A stretch of 64,000 nucleotides of DNA from Opitutaceae bacterium (GTDB lineage Bacteria > Verrucomicrobiota > Verrucomicrobiia > Opitutales > Opitutaceae). Of the stretch, positions 9,562-20,172 are shown in pieces (positions within the stretch are counted from its first letter, which is position 1; every line of letters starts with the position of its first letter). A model generated the notes under the pieces. It worked only from the letters and a program-made list of their open reading frames with translations. It made no database searches and had not been told where the DNA came from. The stretch is taken from NCBI GenBank assembly GCA_016795545.1, contig JAEUGX010000087.1, positions 1 through 64,000 of the forward strand. The letters run 5' to 3'. The translations under genes were made by a program, and so were the position numbers.

Positions 9562-9945
9562 CTACCCGATCGACTTGGTGTAATCGTCGGCGGACATCAG
9601 CCCGGACTCGCTTCCCGGGGCGGTCAACTTAAGTTTGAGCATCCAGCCGTCGGAGTAAGGCGATTGATTGACCTTCTCCGGGTTGGAATCGAGGGCTTTG
9701 TTGACTTCGAGGACAACGCCGCTCACCGGAGCATAGACATCGGAGGCCGCCTTGACGGACTCGACGACTCCAAAGGTCTCGCCGGCCTTGAGCGCGGTCC
9801 CGACCTTGGGCAGCTGGACGTACGTGATATCCCCCAGGCTGGTCTGGGCATAGTCGGTGATGCCGACCAGCGCGTGGCCGTCGGGGGAGGTTTTCACCCA
9901 TTCATGCGACTTGGCATACTTGAGATCGGAAGGAACATTGCTCAT
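9562..9945 (-). CDS. gcvH: Glycine cleavage system protein H
   Basis: A 127-residue lipoyl carrier that shuttles the aminomethyl group between the P, T and L proteins of the glycine cleavage system. The lipoylated lysine is Lys65 in the ESVKA motif, and length and fold pattern are normal. It lies 41 bases downstream of gcvT on the same strand. gcvP is not in the window, so the P protein must be encoded elsewhere. Confidence 0.97.
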   Translation of the reverse strand: MSNVPSDLKYAKSHEWVKTSPDGHALVGITDYAQTSLGDITYVQLPKVGTALKAGETFGVVESVKAASDVYAPVSGVVLEVNKALDSNPEKVNQSPYSDGWMLKLKLTAPGSESGLMSADDYTKSIG

Positions 9946-9986
9946 GGAAATTACGGCGACGCGGTTCGGAAGGGCTGCGGGTGCGG

Positions 9987-11084
9987 TCAGGATTTCTTTA
10001 GCGGCACAAAGGGCGGCTTGACCAGTTGCAAATTCATGCGGCTGCCGCGGATGTCGACCGACAGCGGGGCCGCGGCCGCGCCGGTCTCGACCAAGGCCGA
10101 TCCGATGGCTTCGTTGAGGATCGGCGAGAGCGTGCCGGACACCACCCTGCCGACCGACGCGCCCGCGGCGTTCAACACGGGAGTCTCCGCCCGCACGATC
10201 CGCCGGTCGCCGGTCTTGAAATAAACGATCTTCCGCGGCGACCCTCGCTCCTTTTCGGCCTTCAGGGCATCAGCGCCGATGAAAGCTCCCTTGTCCCACT
10301 TGACCACCCAGCCCAAGCCCGCCGCCAGCGGGCTGATCTGGTCGGTGATCTCATGACCGTAAAGCGGGAACCCCGCCTCCAACCGCAGGCTGTCCCGGGC
10401 TCCCAGCCCCGCCAGTTCGAGCCCGAAGGGAACTCCCGCCGCCAGCAGCGCCTCCGCCAGGCGCGGACCGGCGGCCGTCGGACAATACAGCTCCACTCCA
10501 TCCTCGCCCGTGTACCCGGTGCGGCTGATCAGGCAGCGGACGCCGGCAACGTCGCCCTCGCCGAAATGGTAGTACTTGATCGCTCCGACATCGACCTGGC
10601 TGAGCGTCTTGACCAACGCCATCGCGTTCGGCCCCTGCACCGCCAGCTGGGCAAATTCCGGCGAACGGTCGATGACCGTGCAATCAAACCCCTTCACCTG
10701 CTCCTGCATCCAGGCCAGGTCCTTGTCGATGTTGCCGGCATTGATGCACAACAGGTAATCGCCGTCACCCCGCATGTAGACCAGCAAGTCGTCGACCACG
10801 CCGCCATGCGGGTAGCACATGACCGTGTACAGCACGCGCCCCGGAAAAAGCTTCGTGCAGTCGTTGGTGACCAGGTGCTGCAAAAACCGCAGCGCCTCCG
10901 GACCGCGCACCGCCGCTTCTCCCATGTGACTGACATCAAACAAACCCGCCCGCTGCCGGACCGCCTTGTGCTCCTCCAGAATGCTCCGGTACTGCACCGG
11001 CATGTCCCAACCCGCGAAATCCACCATGCGCCCCCCATGCTGACGGTGAAATGCATTCAATGGTGTGGTCTTGAGGACGCCCAT
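9987..11084 (-). CDS. gcvT: Glycine cleavage system aminomethyltransferase T
   Basis: A 365-residue folate-dependent aminomethyltransferase that releases ammonia from the H-protein-bound intermediate and gives methylene-tetrahydrofolate. The N-terminal part has VDFAGWDMPVQY and GLFDVSHMGE, and family-typical segments (TGYTGEDGVE, GLGARDSLRLEAG, GHEI) follow. I chose the ATG at 11084 because it gives the normal family N-terminus and length; an upstream in-frame start at 11168 would add 28 unrelated residues. It is followed by gcvH. No glycine-riboswitch core could be made out upstream by eye. Confidence 0.95.
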   Translation of the reverse strand: MGVLKTTPLNAFHRQHGGRMVDFAGWDMPVQYRSILEEHKAVRQRAGLFDVSHMGEAAVRGPEALRFLQHLVTNDCTKLFPGRVLYTVMCYPHGGVVDDLLVYMRGDGDYLLCINAGNIDKDLAWMQEQVKGFDCTVIDRSPEFAQLAVQGPNAMALVKTLSQVDVGAIKYYHFGEGDVAGVRCLISRTGYTGEDGVELYCPTAAGPRLAEALLAAGVPFGLELAGLGARDSLRLEAGFPLYGHEITDQISPLAAGLGWVVKWDKGAFIGADALKAEKERGSPRKIVYFKTGDRRIVRAETPVLNAAGASVGRVVSGTLSPILNEAIGSALVETGAAAAPLSVDIRGSRMNLQLVKPPFVPLKKS

Positions 11085-11279
11085 TCCGCTACTAAGCAAT
11101 TCCGCTTCCACCCCCGCAAGGAAACAGTGGCCGCCCCCAGCGCCATTAACGCCAAACACACGCTCCAAAAGAAATCATACTTCAACCCCCATACGGAGGA
11201 TGCGACACCGGTTCACCTTCAATGGCTCGCCACCCAGCCCTATCTTTCGGTTTGGCACCGGCACCGCCCATAAGTCAGC

Positions 11280-12113
11280 GTGTCCCCACTCCTCCAGCCC
11301 TTTTCCGCCGTGCTCTTCGCTTATTGGGTGCATACGCCCCACCCGTTTCTTATCCGATTCAATGAAACCTTCGGGATTCGGTACTATGGGCTAGCCTATC
11401 TGGCTGGGTTCGTAGGCGCTGCCTGGTTGCTGCATCGGTATTTTCGGGCGGGGCGCAGTCCATTGGACACGAATGCGCTGCTAGACCTGATGACTGCCCT
11501 GCTAGCGGGCGTCATCGTGGGCGGGCGACTGGGCTATTTCCTGCTCTACCAGCCCTCGGTGCTTTTCCATGACCCGCTGGTCCTGGTGCGCTTGTGGGAA
11601 GGCGGCATGGCCAGTCATGGCGGTTTCCTCGGCGTGATGTTCGCCATGGCTTGGTTCACGCGCAAGCGGGAGGTGCGCTTTCTGCAGGTGTCCGACCTGA
11701 TCACGAGCACGGCGCCGCTGGGTTTGATGCTGGGGCGGATCGCCAATTTCCTGAACGGCGAGCTGTGGGGCAAGCAGGGGGAGGTGCCCTGGGCCATGAT
11801 CTTCGAGCAGACGGGAGGTGGTCCCTTTCCCCGGCACCCCTCCCAGCTTTACGAGGCGTTGCTCGAAGGCCTGGTGTTGTTCGCGTACATGCAGTGGCGC
11901 TTCTGGCGCACGCCCGTCGCCCAGCAGGCCCCGGGCCGGCTGTCGGGGGAATTTCTGGTCGCGTACGCGGCGGCGCGGGCGGTCTGCGAGGTGTTCCGCG
12001 AACCCGACGCCGGCCTGATCTTCGGACTGAGCCGGGGTTCGTTCTACTCGATCTTCGTCGCCATCGGCGGCATCGTCCTGATGGGAATGACCCGCCCCAA
12101 GCCCGCCCGCTGA
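11280..12113 (+). CDS. lgt: Prolipoprotein diacylglyceryl transferase
   Basis: A 277-residue inner-membrane enzyme that transfers diacylglycerol from phosphatidylglycerol to the lipobox cysteine of prolipoproteins. The Lgt signature is present ([14 protein letters not shown]), as are [12 protein letters not shown] and the RYYGLAYL segment, with about seven hydrophobic helices. The start is a GTG that gives a normal N-terminus. It is divergent from gcvT, with starts separated by about 195 bases. It would process the lipoprotein adaptor of the RND pump among many others. Confidence 0.96.
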   Translation: MSPLLQPFSAVLFAYWVHTPHPFLIRFNETFGIRYYGLAYLAGFVGAAWLLHRYFRAGRSPLDTNALLDLMTALLAGVIVGGRLGYFLLYQPSVLFHDPLVLVRLWEGGMASHGGFLGVMFAMAWFTRKREVRFLQVSDLITSTAPLGLMLGRIANFLNGELWGKQGEVPWAMIFEQTGGGPFPRHPSQLYEALLEGLVLFAYMQWRFWRTPVAQQAPGRLSGEFLVAYAAARAVCEVFREPDAGLIFGLSRGSFYSIFVAIGGIVLMGMTRPKPAR

Positions 12114-12200
12114 TCCGGCGTTTGCTGAAGGTGGAAAAGCATTTCCGCTCCCTTCGCCCATGGACGCGAACGCGGAAGCCCCGGTCCGCACGCCTGCAAG

Positions 12201-12289
12201 TCGAAAGCCGGGGGCGGGGCGCTCAACCCTCTTCTCTCAACTTATTCTCCCGTTTTTCCCGATTTGCGCCCATTCGCGTGATGCGCGGG
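12201..12289. repeat. Dispersed intergenic repeat, copy 1
   Basis: This gap between lgt and kdpA carries TCGAAAGCCGG at 12201-12211, then a CTC-rich middle, then a core at 12261-12289 reading TTGCGCCCATTCGCG and GCGCGGG. The same order recurs at 33145-33272 and 36140-36272. Confidence 0.6.
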
Positions 12290-12295
12290 CCCGCC

Positions 12296-12323
12296 GCGGG
12301 GTTTCCCCGCTTAATGTTTTCTT
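12296..12323 (+). terminator. Possible intrinsic terminator after lgt
   Basis: A six-base-pair GC stem with a three-base loop (GCGGGG-TTT-CCCCGC, 12296-12310) is followed by a T-rich but interrupted tail. It is placed about 180 bases after the lgt stop. The short stem and broken T tract make it only moderately convincing, and the tail overlaps the candidate kdp operator boxes. Confidence 0.35.
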
Positions 12324-12347
12324 AACGGGTTCGCGCCCGGGCTTAAC
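12310..12347 (+). promoter_or_regulatory. Three phased CTTAA(C/T) boxes upstream of kdpA, candidate KdpE site
   Basis: CTTAAT is at 12310-12315, and CTTAAC is at 12321-12326 and 12342-12347. Spacings of 11 and 21 bases put all boxes on one face of the helix, 39 or more bases before the kdpA ATG at 12386. OmpR-family regulators such as KdpE bind direct repeats with about 11-base spacing, so this is a candidate operator. The boxes do not match the E. coli KdpE site, and the assignment is inference. Confidence 0.35.
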
Positions 12348-12385
12348 TAGGCGGGCGGCCGGAGCGGAGGTAAGTTTCGGGCTGC

Positions 12386-14071
12386 ATGACAGCCGCCGAT
12401 TTCCTTCACTTGGTGACGTTCGTAGCCGCCTTGCTGGCGGTCACGCCCCTGCTCGGACGCTGGCTCGCGGACGTGCTCGGCGGCGAGACGCCGGTCGGGC
12501 TCCGGGTCCTGGCGCCGGTCGAGAGACTTCTCTACCGCGCCGGCGGCGTGTCGCCGGACGAGGATATGTCCTGGCCGCAGTATGCCGGGGCCCTGGTGGC
12601 CTTCAACCTGCTCGGCGGTGCGGTCGTGCTGGCCCTGCAGCTGGCGCAGGGATACCTGCCCCTGAACCCCGAAGGCTTCGGCGCCGTGCCGCTCGGGGTC
12701 GCCGTCAACACGGCGGTTTCCTTCCTGACCAACACCAACTGGCAGGCCTACTCCGGCGAGGCGTCCCTGAGCTACCTCACGCAGATGTCGGGCCTGGGGG
12801 TCCAGAATTTCCTCAGCGCCGCCACGGGCCTCGCCGTCCTGGCCGCCCTGGCCCGCGGCTTCCGTCGCCAGTCCGCCGCCGGCCTGGGCTGCTTTTGGGC
12901 CGACCTGGTCCGTTCCACGCTCTACGTGCTGCTTCCCCTATCGTTTGCCCTGGCCCTCGTGCTCGTCGCCCAGGGAGTCGTGCAGTCCTTCGCCCCGTAT
13001 GTCCGAGCCACGGGCCTCGAGGGTTCCGAGCAGGTCATCCCGCTGGGGCCCGCCGCGTCGCAGGTGGCCATCAAGCAGCTGGGCACCAACGGCGGCGGCT
13101 TCTTCGGCCTGAATTCCGCCCATCCGTTCGAGAACCCGACCCCGCTATCCAACTTCCTCCAGGCGCTGGCCATCCTGGCCCTGCCCGCCGGCTGCGTGCA
13201 CGCCTTTGGGCTGCTGACCGGCGCGCGGCGGCATGCCTGGACCCTCTATGCGGTGATGCTCGTGTTCTTCCTTGGCGCGCTGGGGCTATCGCTCTGGAGC
13301 GAGTACGCCACACCCGGCGCGGCCACCCTCGCCCTCGAGGGCAAGGAGGTGCGCTTCGGCGTCACGCCGTCGGTGCTCTGGGCCACCAGCACGACCGTGG
13401 CCTCGAACGGCTCCGTCAACGCCATGCACTCGTCCCTGTCCCCGCTGGCCGGCGGCCTGGCCCTGGGCAACATCCTGCTCGGCGAAATCATCTTCGGCGG
13501 CATCGGCTCCGGCCTGTACGGCATGGTCATGATGGCCGTGCTGGCCGTGTTCCTCGCCGGACTCATGGTCGGCCGCACGCCCGAATACCTCGGCAAGAAG
13601 ATCGAGTCCCAGGAGGTCCGCATGGCCGCGGTGGCCGTGCTGCTGCCGTGCGCGGTCGTGCTGATCGGCTGCGCCGTGTCGTGCCTGACCGCGGCCGGAC
13701 GCGCCGCTCCCGGCAACCCAGGGCCGCATGCCCTGACCGAGCTTCTCTACGCGTGGGGCTCGATGGCCAACAACAACGGCTCCGCCTTCGGGAGCCTCGC
13801 GGCCACCGGCGGCCTCTACACCTGGGGCGGCGCGCTCGCGATGCTGGCCGGGCGCTTCGGCGTCATCCTGCCCGTGCTGGCCTTTGCCGGACGCATCGCC
13901 GCCCAGCGCACCGTGCCGGCTTCCGCCGGCTCCTTCCCGACCGACGGCCCTCTCTTCGCGGTTCTGCTGGCCAGCGTCATCCTGATCGTCGCCGGCCTCA
14001 CCTATTTCCCCGCCCTCGCCCTCGGACCGGTCCTGGAGCACCTGCTGCTCATCGCCGGCCGCGCATGCTGA
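12386..14071 (+). CDS. kdpA: Potassium-transporting ATPase subunit KdpA
   Basis: The 561-residue potassium channel-like subunit of the high-affinity KdpFABC pump, with about ten hydrophobic segments. Selectivity-filter-like loops are seen in [16 protein letters not shown] and [21 protein letters not shown], and the conserved [15 protein letters not shown] and [14 protein letters not shown] segments are present. It is the first gene of a kdpABCDE operon. A GGAGG sits upstream but about 15 bases from the ATG, farther than ideal. No separate kdpF was found before it. Confidence 0.97.
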   Translation: MTAADFLHLVTFVAALLAVTPLLGRWLADVLGGETPVGLRVLAPVERLLYRAGGVSPDEDMSWPQYAGALVAFNLLGGAVVLALQLAQGYLPLNPEGFGAVPLGVAVNTAVSFLTNTNWQAYSGEASLSYLTQMSGLGVQNFLSAATGLAVLAALARGFRRQSAAGLGCFWADLVRSTLYVLLPLSFALALVLVAQGVVQSFAPYVRATGLEGSEQVIPLGPAASQVAIKQLGTNGGGFFGLNSAHPFENPTPLSNFLQALAILALPAGCVHAFGLLTGARRHAWTLYAVMLVFFLGALGLSLWSEYATPGAATLALEGKEVRFGVTPSVLWATSTTVASNGSVNAMHSSLSPLAGGLALGNILLGEIIFGGIGSGLYGMVMMAVLAVFLAGLMVGRTPEYLGKKIESQEVRMAAVAVLLPCAVVLIGCAVSCLTAAGRAAPGNPGPHALTELLYAWGSMANNNGSAFGSLAATGGLYTWGGALAMLAGRFGVILPVLAFAGRIAAQRTVPASAGSFPTDGPLFAVLLASVILIVAGLTYFPALALGPVLEHLLLIAGRAC

Positions 14072-16158
14072 ATCCCGCCGCCATGAAATCCGCCGCTTCC
14101 TCCGCCTGGCCTGCAGCCCTCTTCCGGCGCGCCGCGCTCGACGCCTGGCGCAAGCTGGACCCGCGCACGCTTCGCCGCAATCCGGTCATCGCCGCCACCG
14201 CGCTCGGGGCGGGGGCGGTGACCCTCACGGCCGCGCTGGACTTCGCCGCGGGGCGCCTCACCGGCTTCACCCTCCAGATCACCGCCTGGCTCTGGATCAC
14301 CGTGCTCGGCGCCAACTTCGCGGAGGCCCTGGCCGAGGGCCGCGGCCAGGCGCAGGCGGAGGCCCTGCGCCGGACCCGCGCCCGCACCTTCGCCCGGCGC
14401 CGGCGCGACGGACGCGAGGAGCGGGTCGCCGCCCCCGACCTGCGTCCGGGCGACCTTTGCGTGTGCGAGACCGGCGACATCATCCCGGCCGACGGCGAGG
14501 TGGTCGAGGGCATCGCCAGCGTGGATGAGTCCGCCATCACCGGGGAGTCCGCCCCCGTCATCCGGGAGAGCGGCGGCGACCGCAGCGCCGTGACCGGGGG
14601 CACCCGCGTGCTCAGCGACCGGCTCCTCGTCCGCGTCACCGCCGAGCCGGGCGGCGGCTTCCTCGACCGCATGATCGCGCTCGTCGAGAGCGCCTCGCGG
14701 CAGCGCACCCCGAATGAAATCGCCCTCGGGATCCTGCTCGGCGCCCTGACCCTCGTGTTTCTCGGGGTGGTGCTGACCCTGCCCGCCCTCGCGCGGTACG
14801 CCGAAATCCTGGCGGGACAGCCGGGCGCCGTCGACACCTCGCTGCCCGTCCTCGTCTCCCTTTTCGTCTGCCTGATCCCGACCACGATCGGCGGACTGCT
14901 GAGCGCCATCGGCATCAGCGGCATCGACCGGCTCATCCGGCGCAACGTGGTCGCCACCTCCGGCCGGGCCGTCGAGGCCGCGGGAGACATCGACGTGCTC
15001 CTGCTCGACAAGACCGGCACCATCACGCTCGGCAACCGCCAGGCCACGGAATTCATCCCCGCTCCCGGCGTCGCCGCGGAGCGCCTCGCCTCCGCCGCCC
15101 AGCTGGCTTCGCTCGCCGACGAGACGCCGGAGGGCCGCAGCATCGCCGTCCTGGCGAAGGAGCGATTCAACCTGCGGCAGCGCGAGGTCGCGGAGCCGCC
15201 GGCGCAGTTCGTGCCGTTCACGGCCCAGACGCGCATGAGCGGGGTCAACCTCGGCGCCCGCCGCATCCGCAAAGGCGCGGCCGAGGCCGTCCGCGAGTGG
15301 ATCGAAGCGCAGGACGGCCGCTGGCCGCCCGAGGTCGCGGCGGCGGTCGACACCGTGGCCCGGGCCGGCGGCACGCCGCTCGTCGTCGCCGAGGATGCCG
15401 CCGTGCTGGGCGTCGTCCGGCTGAAGGACGTCGTCAAGGGCGGCATCAAGGAGCGCTTCGCCGAGCTGCGGCGCATGGGCATTCGCACGGTCATGATCAC
15501 CGGCGACAACGCCGTGACGGCCGCCGCCATCGCGGCCGAGGCGGGGGTGGACGATTTCCTCGCCCAGGCCACGCCGGAGATGAAGCTCCGGCGCATCCGC
15601 GCGGAACAGGCCCAGGGGCGGCTCGTGGCGATGACCGGCGACGGCACCAACGACGCCCCGGCGCTGGCGCAGGCCGACGTCGGCGTCGCCATGAACACCG
15701 GCACCCAGGCCGCGCGCGAGGCGGGCAACATGGTCGACCTCGACTCCAACCCGACCAAGCTCATCGAGATCGTCGCGATCGGGAAGCAGCTCCTGATGAC
15801 CCGCGGCGCGCTGACCACTTTCTCCGTGGCCAACGACATCGCCAAGTACTTCGCCATCATCCCGGCCATGTTTGCGGGCCTCTACGCGGCGGCGCCCGGC
15901 GCCGCCGGGCCGCTGGCCGCGCTCGATGTCATGGGCCTGCACTCCCCCCGCAGCGCGATCCTGAGCGCCGTGATCTTCAACGCCTTGATCATCCTGGCCC
16001 TCGTCCCCCTCGCCCTGCGCGGCGTCCGCTACCGCCCCGGCGACGCCGCCGCGCTGCTCCGGCGCAACCTGCTGGTCTACGGCCTCGGCGGGCTCGCGGC
16101 CCCCTTCGCGGGCATCAAGGCCGTGGACCTGCTCCTGGTCGCCCTGCATCTCGCCTGA
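14065..16158 (+). CDS. kdpB: Potassium-transporting ATPase ATP-binding subunit KdpB
   Basis: A P-type ATPase subunit of about 697 residues that powers KdpA-mediated potassium uptake. The phosphorylated aspartate is Asp315 in [10 protein letters not shown]. The TGESAPV dephosphorylation motif, [14 protein letters not shown] and [20 protein letters not shown] are all present. The start at 14065 overlaps the kdpA stop by seven bases; an ATG at 14083, six codons later, would give a length closer to E. coli KdpB and cannot be excluded. Confidence 0.96.
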   Translation: MLNPAAMKSAASSAWPAALFRRAALDAWRKLDPRTLRRNPVIAATALGAGAVTLTAALDFAAGRLTGFTLQITAWLWITVLGANFAEALAEGRGQAQAEALRRTRARTFARRRRDGREERVAAPDLRPGDLCVCETGDIIPADGEVVEGIASVDESAITGESAPVIRESGGDRSAVTGGTRVLSDRLLVRVTAEPGGGFLDRMIALVESASRQRTPNEIALGILLGALTLVFLGVVLTLPALARYAEILAGQPGAVDTSLPVLVSLFVCLIPTTIGGLLSAIGISGIDRLIRRNVVATSGRAVEAAGDIDVLLLDKTGTITLGNRQATEFIPAPGVAAERLASAAQLASLADETPEGRSIAVLAKERFNLRQREVAEPPAQFVPFTAQTRMSGVNLGARRIRKGAAEAVREWIEAQDGRWPPEVAAAVDTVARAGGTPLVVAEDAAVLGVVRLKDVVKGGIKERFAELRRMGIRTVMITGDNAVTAAAIAAEAGVDDFLAQATPEMKLRRIRAEQAQGRLVAMTGDGTNDAPALAQADVGVAMNTGTQAAREAGNMVDLDSNPTKLIEIVAIGKQLLMTRGALTTFSVANDIAKYFAIIPAMFAGLYAAAPGAAGPLAALDVMGLHSPRSAILSAVIFNALIILALVPLALRGVRYRPGDAAALLRRNLLVYGLGGLAAPFAGIKAVDLLLVALHLA

Positions 16159-16163
16159 ACGCC

Positions 16164-16715
16164 ATGACCACCCTGAACCGCTCCCTTCGCCTCCTGGCCG
16201 GGCTCACCCTGCTCACCGGCTTCCTCTATCCGCTGAGCGTCTGGGTCGCCGGCCGCCGGCTCTGGCCCGAGGCGGCCGAAGGCCAGCTGGTGCGCCGCGC
16301 GGACCGGATCCTGGGATCGGCCTTGCTGGCCCAGCCGGCCCGCGACCCCCGCCACTTCTGGCCGCGGCCCTCCGCCGGCGCCTACGCCACGGTCGCATCG
16401 GGCGCGAGCCAGCAGGCCTGGACGAACGCCGTCCTGGCGCGCACGGTGGCCGAGCGGCGCGCCGCCCTGGGCGGCGCGCCGGACCTGCCCCCCGACCTGC
16501 TGACCGCCAGCGGCAGCGGCCTGGACCCCCACCTCAGCCCGGCGGCCGCCCGCGCCCAGCTCGCCCGCGTCGCCGCCGCCCGCCGCCTCGACGCCGCGCA
16601 GGCCGGGGCGCTGGCGGCGCTGCTCGAGCGCCGCGTTGAAGGTGGACAGTTCAGCCCCGCCCGGATTAACGTCCTGCTCTTGAACCTGGAGCTCGACGCG
16701 CGGTTTCCCGAGTGA
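16164..16715 (+). CDS. kdpC: Potassium-transporting ATPase subunit KdpC
   Basis: The 183-residue KdpC subunit, with one N-terminal membrane helix (about residues 8-28) and a periplasmic domain carrying the family motif SGSGLDPHLSP near residues 113-123. KdpC stabilises the KdpAB complex and increases its potassium affinity. It starts five bases after the kdpB stop, and its own stop overlaps the GTG start of kdpD, so translation is coupled through the operon. The protein is Ala- and Arg-rich, like its neighbours. Confidence 0.95.
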   Translation: MTTLNRSLRLLAGLTLLTGFLYPLSVWVAGRRLWPEAAEGQLVRRADRILGSALLAQPARDPRHFWPRPSAGAYATVASGASQQAWTNAVLARTVAERRAALGGAPDLPPDLLTASGSGLDPHLSPAAARAQLARVAAARRLDAAQAGALAALLERRVEGGQFSPARINVLLLNLELDARFPE

Positions 16716-19387
16716 GTCCCTCCGACATTGCCCGACCCGACCCGGACCTGCTGCTCGCCTCGCTCGCGGCCCGCGAGGCCCGGGCGCGCCGCGGCCGGCT
16801 CCGCGTCTTCCTCGGCATGTGCCCCGGGGTCGGCAAGACTTACGCCATGCTCCGGGCCGCCCAGCAGGCGCGCGCCGCCGGCACGGCCGTCCTGGTCGGA
16901 ATCGTCGAGACCCACGGCCGCGCCGAGACGGCCGCGCTGCTCCAGGGCCTGGAGGTGCTGCCGCGGCTGGCCGTGGCCCACCGCGGGGCGACGCTGCCCG
17001 AACTCGACCTGGAGACCCTGCGCGGCCGGCGGCCGGCGCTGGCGGTCGTCGACGAGCTCGCCCACACCAACGCGCCGGGCTCGCGCCACGCCAAGCGCTG
17101 GCAGGACGTGCTCGAGCTGCTCGAGGCGGGCATCGACGTCTACACCACGCTGAACATCCAACACGTGGAGTCGCGCGCGGACACCGTGCGCCAGATCACC
17201 GGCGCCACCCAGCGCGAGACGGTGCCGGACACGCTGCTCGACCTCGCCGACGAGCTCGAGCTCGTCGACGTGACCCCCGAGACCCTCCGGGAGCGCCTGC
17301 GCGACGGCAAGGTGTACCTCGGCGAGCGGGCCGCGGCGGCGCAGGAGAATTTCTTCCAGGAGTCGCACCTCACCGCGCTGCGCGAGCTCGCGCTGCGCTA
17401 CACCGCCGAGCGCGTCGAGCGGCAGCTGCGCGCCCTGCGCGCCCCCATGGCGAAGCAGACGGTTTGGCGCAGCGGCGAGCGGCTCCTCGTGGCCGTCGGC
17501 CCCAGCCCGTTTTCCACCCAGCTCGTGCGCTGGACCCGCCGGCTAGCCGCCGCCCAGGGGGCGCCCTGGCTGGCCGTGCACGTCGAGTCCGCCGCGCCCG
17601 CTCCGACGGAAACGCAGCGGCGGATCGACCAGAACCTCGCCCTCGCCCGCGAGCTCGGCGCCGAGGTCGTCATCACCCAGGACGAGGACCCGGCCGCCGC
17701 CCTCGTGCGCGTGGCCCTCCAGCACAATGCCACGCAGATCGTGCTCGGGCGCCCGCGCGAGTCCCCCTGGCGCCGCTGGCTGCCCGGCGGCACGCTGGTC
17801 GACCGCGTCCTCCGCCAGGGCGGCAACATCGACGTCTACGTCGTGCCCGCCGATCCGGCCGGCCCGCGCCCGCCGCTGGCCGGACTCGAGTTCGATCCCG
17901 GCCTGCGCAGCGGCGCCGGCGAATACGCCTGGGCCGCCGGCACCGTGGCCGGCCTCACCGCCGCCGGACTGCTGCTGCCCGCCCAGTACTACCTGGCCGC
18001 CGGCCTCGTCTACCTGCTCGCCGTCATCCTGCTGAGCCTGCGCCTCGGCCGCGGCCCCGTGCTGGCCGCGGGCGTGCTCAGCGCCCTCACCTGGAACTTC
18101 CTCTTCATCCCCCCGCGCTTCACGTTCCAGATCGGGAAGATCGAGGACGGCCTGCTGTTCGGCACCTACTTCGTCGTGGCGCTGGTGGCGGGGCAGCTGA
18201 CCGCGCGCATCCGGGCCCAGGCCCTGGCCGAGCACCGGCGCGAGGGACGCGCCAGCGCGCTGTTCAACCTCACGCGCTCCCTGGCGGAGGCCCGCACGCT
18301 CGACGCGGCCGTGTTCGCCGCCCTGCGCCAGGCCGACCAGCTCTTCGGGGCCCAGACCTCGCTGCTGCTGGCTGGTCCCGCCGGCGGCTACGTGCCTCAT
18401 TTCGCCGGCTCGTTCGTCCTCGACGAACGCGAGCGGGCGGTCGCGGAGTGGGCCTGGCGCCATCGCCGGCCGGCCGGCCGCTTCACCGACACGCTGCCGG
18501 CCAGCGCCGGCTTCTACCTGCCGCTGGTGCGCGCCGACGCCGCCGTCGGCGTGCTCGGCGTGGTCGTGCCGTCCGACTCCCGGCTGACCCTCGCGCAGCG
18601 GGATCTCCTGGAGGCCTTTGCCCGCCAACTCGCCCAGAGCGTGGAACGCGAGCACCTCCGCGAGGCGGGCGAACGGGAAAAGCTGCTGGCCGAATCGGAC
18701 CGGCTGCACCGCACCCTGCTCGACAGCGTCTCCCACGAGCTCCGCACCCCGCTGGCGGTCATCACCTCGGCCGCCGAAAACCTGGACCCGGCCGACGCGC
18801 CGGCGCGCGTCGCCCTGGCGGGAGAGATCCGCACGGCCGCCCGCCGGCTCAATCGCCTGGTCGGCAACCTGCTGGACCAGACCCGCCTCGAGAGCGGCGT
18901 CCTGCGGCCGCGGCCCGACTGGTGCGACCCGCGCGACCTCGTGCAGGCGGCGGTCGAGGAGGCGGGTGACGCCCTCGCCGGCCACCCGCTCGAGGTGCAG
19001 GTGCCGCCCGACATGCCGCCTGTCCGCGCCGACTTCGCGCTGACGACCCAGGCCCTGGCCAACCTGCTGCTGAACGCCGCGCGCCACACGCCGGCCGCGA
19101 CCCCCGTGTTCGTCACGGCCGGCATCGACCGGGACGGCACCCGCGTGTATTTCACGGTCGCCGACCGCGGGCCGGGATTCCCCCTGGCCATGCGGGAAAG
19201 GCTGTTCCAGAAGTTCGAGCGCGGCGACGTGGCCCGCGCCGGAGGCCTCGGCCTCGGACTGTCCATCGTCCGCGGCTTCGTGCTGGCCCAGCACGGGGAA
19301 GTCATCGTCGGCGAGAATCCAGGCGGCGGAGCCGTCTTCACCATTTACCTTCCGCACCCGCCGCCGCAGATTCCTCCGGCCGAGTGA
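16712..19387 (+). CDS. kdpD: Osmosensitive potassium-channel sensor histidine kinase KdpD
   Basis: An 891-residue sensor kinase. Domain order is normal: the cytoplasmic KdpD domain with Walker A GMCPGVGKT at residues 35-43, a universal-stress-like domain (about 250-370), a four-helix membrane region (about 400-500), a GAF-like segment, the HisKA dimerisation domain with His675 in SHELRTPL, and a C-terminal HATPase with DRGPGFP and GLGLGLSIV. It senses potassium limitation or turgor and phosphorylates KdpE. The GTG start overlaps the kdpC stop in GTGA. Confidence 0.96.
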   Translation: MSPSDIARPDPDLLLASLAAREARARRGRLRVFLGMCPGVGKTYAMLRAAQQARAAGTAVLVGIVETHGRAETAALLQGLEVLPRLAVAHRGATLPELDLETLRGRRPALAVVDELAHTNAPGSRHAKRWQDVLELLEAGIDVYTTLNIQHVESRADTVRQITGATQRETVPDTLLDLADELELVDVTPETLRERLRDGKVYLGERAAAAQENFFQESHLTALRELALRYTAERVERQLRALRAPMAKQTVWRSGERLLVAVGPSPFSTQLVRWTRRLAAAQGAPWLAVHVESAAPAPTETQRRIDQNLALARELGAEVVITQDEDPAAALVRVALQHNATQIVLGRPRESPWRRWLPGGTLVDRVLRQGGNIDVYVVPADPAGPRPPLAGLEFDPGLRSGAGEYAWAAGTVAGLTAAGLLLPAQYYLAAGLVYLLAVILLSLRLGRGPVLAAGVLSALTWNFLFIPPRFTFQIGKIEDGLLFGTYFVVALVAGQLTARIRAQALAEHRREGRASALFNLTRSLAEARTLDAAVFAALRQADQLFGAQTSLLLAGPAGGYVPHFAGSFVLDERERAVAEWAWRHRRPAGRFTDTLPASAGFYLPLVRADAAVGVLGVVVPSDSRLTLAQRDLLEAFARQLAQSVEREHLREAGEREKLLAESDRLHRTLLDSVSHELRTPLAVITSAAENLDPADAPARVALAGEIRTAARRLNRLVGNLLDQTRLESGVLRPRPDWCDPRDLVQAAVEEAGDALAGHPLEVQVPPDMPPVRADFALTTQALANLLLNAARHTPAATPVFVTAGIDRDGTRVYFTVADRGPGFPLAMRERLFQKFERGDVARAGGLGLGLSIVRGFVLAQHGEVIVGENPGGGAVFTIYLPHPPPQIPPAE

Positions 19388-19397
19388 GCCGTCCCGC

Positions 19398-20114
19398 ATG
19401 CCCGCCCCCCTCTCCCCGCCTCCGCCCGCACTGCTCGTCATCGACGACGAGGTCCAGATCCGCCGCCTGCTGCGGGTCAGCCTCGAGGCCGCCGGCTACC
19501 GCGTGCGCGAGGCCGAGACCGGCCGCCTGGGCCTGCAGGAGGCGGCGACCGAGCCGCCGGACGGCATCATCCTCGACCTCGGCCTGCCCGACCTCGACGG
19601 CCAGGAGGTGCTGCGGCGTCTGCGGGAATGGACGCGGGTGCCGGTGCTGGTGCTCTCGGTGCGGGAGCGGGAAGAGGACAAGATCGCGGCCCTCGACGCC
19701 GGGGCCGACGACTACCTGACGAAGCCCTTCGGGGGGCGCGAGCTGCTGGCGCGGGTCCGCGCCGTCCTCCGCCGGGCTCAACCGGCCGACGAACCCGCCG
19801 TCGTGCGCGTCGGCGACCTGGAGATCGACCTGGCCGCCCGCACCGTGCGCCGCGCCGGCTCCGAAGTCCGGCTCACGGCCAAGGAATACGGACTGCTGCG
19901 CCTCCTCGTGCTGCACCGGGGCAAGGTCGTCACCCACCGCCAGCTCCTGCGCGAGCTCTGGGGCCCCCACGCCGGCGACCAGACCCACTACCTCCGCGTG
20001 CACATGGCGCATCTGCGCCAGAAACTCGAGGCGGCGCCGCACGCCCCGCGCCACCTGCGGACCGAAGCCGGCATCGGCTACCGGCTCGTCACCGAGGCGG
20101 ACACCGGCAGCTGA
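19398..20114 (+). CDS. kdpE: Response regulator KdpE
   Basis: A 238-residue OmpR/PhoB-family regulator. The receiver domain has the acidic pair Asp16-Asp17, phosphoacceptor Asp60 (LDLGLPD) and the conserved lysine in DDYLTKPFG. The C-terminal winged-helix domain includes LTAKEYGLLRLL and HYLRVHMAHLRQKLE. It follows kdpD by ten bases and should activate kdpABC when phosphorylated. Phased CTTAAC boxes before kdpA are a candidate binding site. Confidence 0.96.
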   Translation: MPAPLSPPPPALLVIDDEVQIRRLLRVSLEAAGYRVREAETGRLGLQEAATEPPDGIILDLGLPDLDGQEVLRRLREWTRVPVLVLSVREREEDKIAALDAGADDYLTKPFGGRELLARVRAVLRRAQPADEPAVVRVGDLEIDLAARTVRRAGSEVRLTAKEYGLLRLLVLHRGKVVTHRQLLRELWGPHAGDQTHYLRVHMAHLRQKLEAAPHAPRHLRTEAGIGYRLVTEADTGS

Positions 20115-20172
20115 ACCAGCACTCCCCCGGTGACTCCACTCCCGCCCTTCCGGGCAGGCTACGGGGGATGAG

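Noticed and set aside
11085..11279. Glycine riboswitch before gcvT
   Set aside because: No tandem aptamer core or conserved purine-rich segments were recognisable in the 195-base gap.
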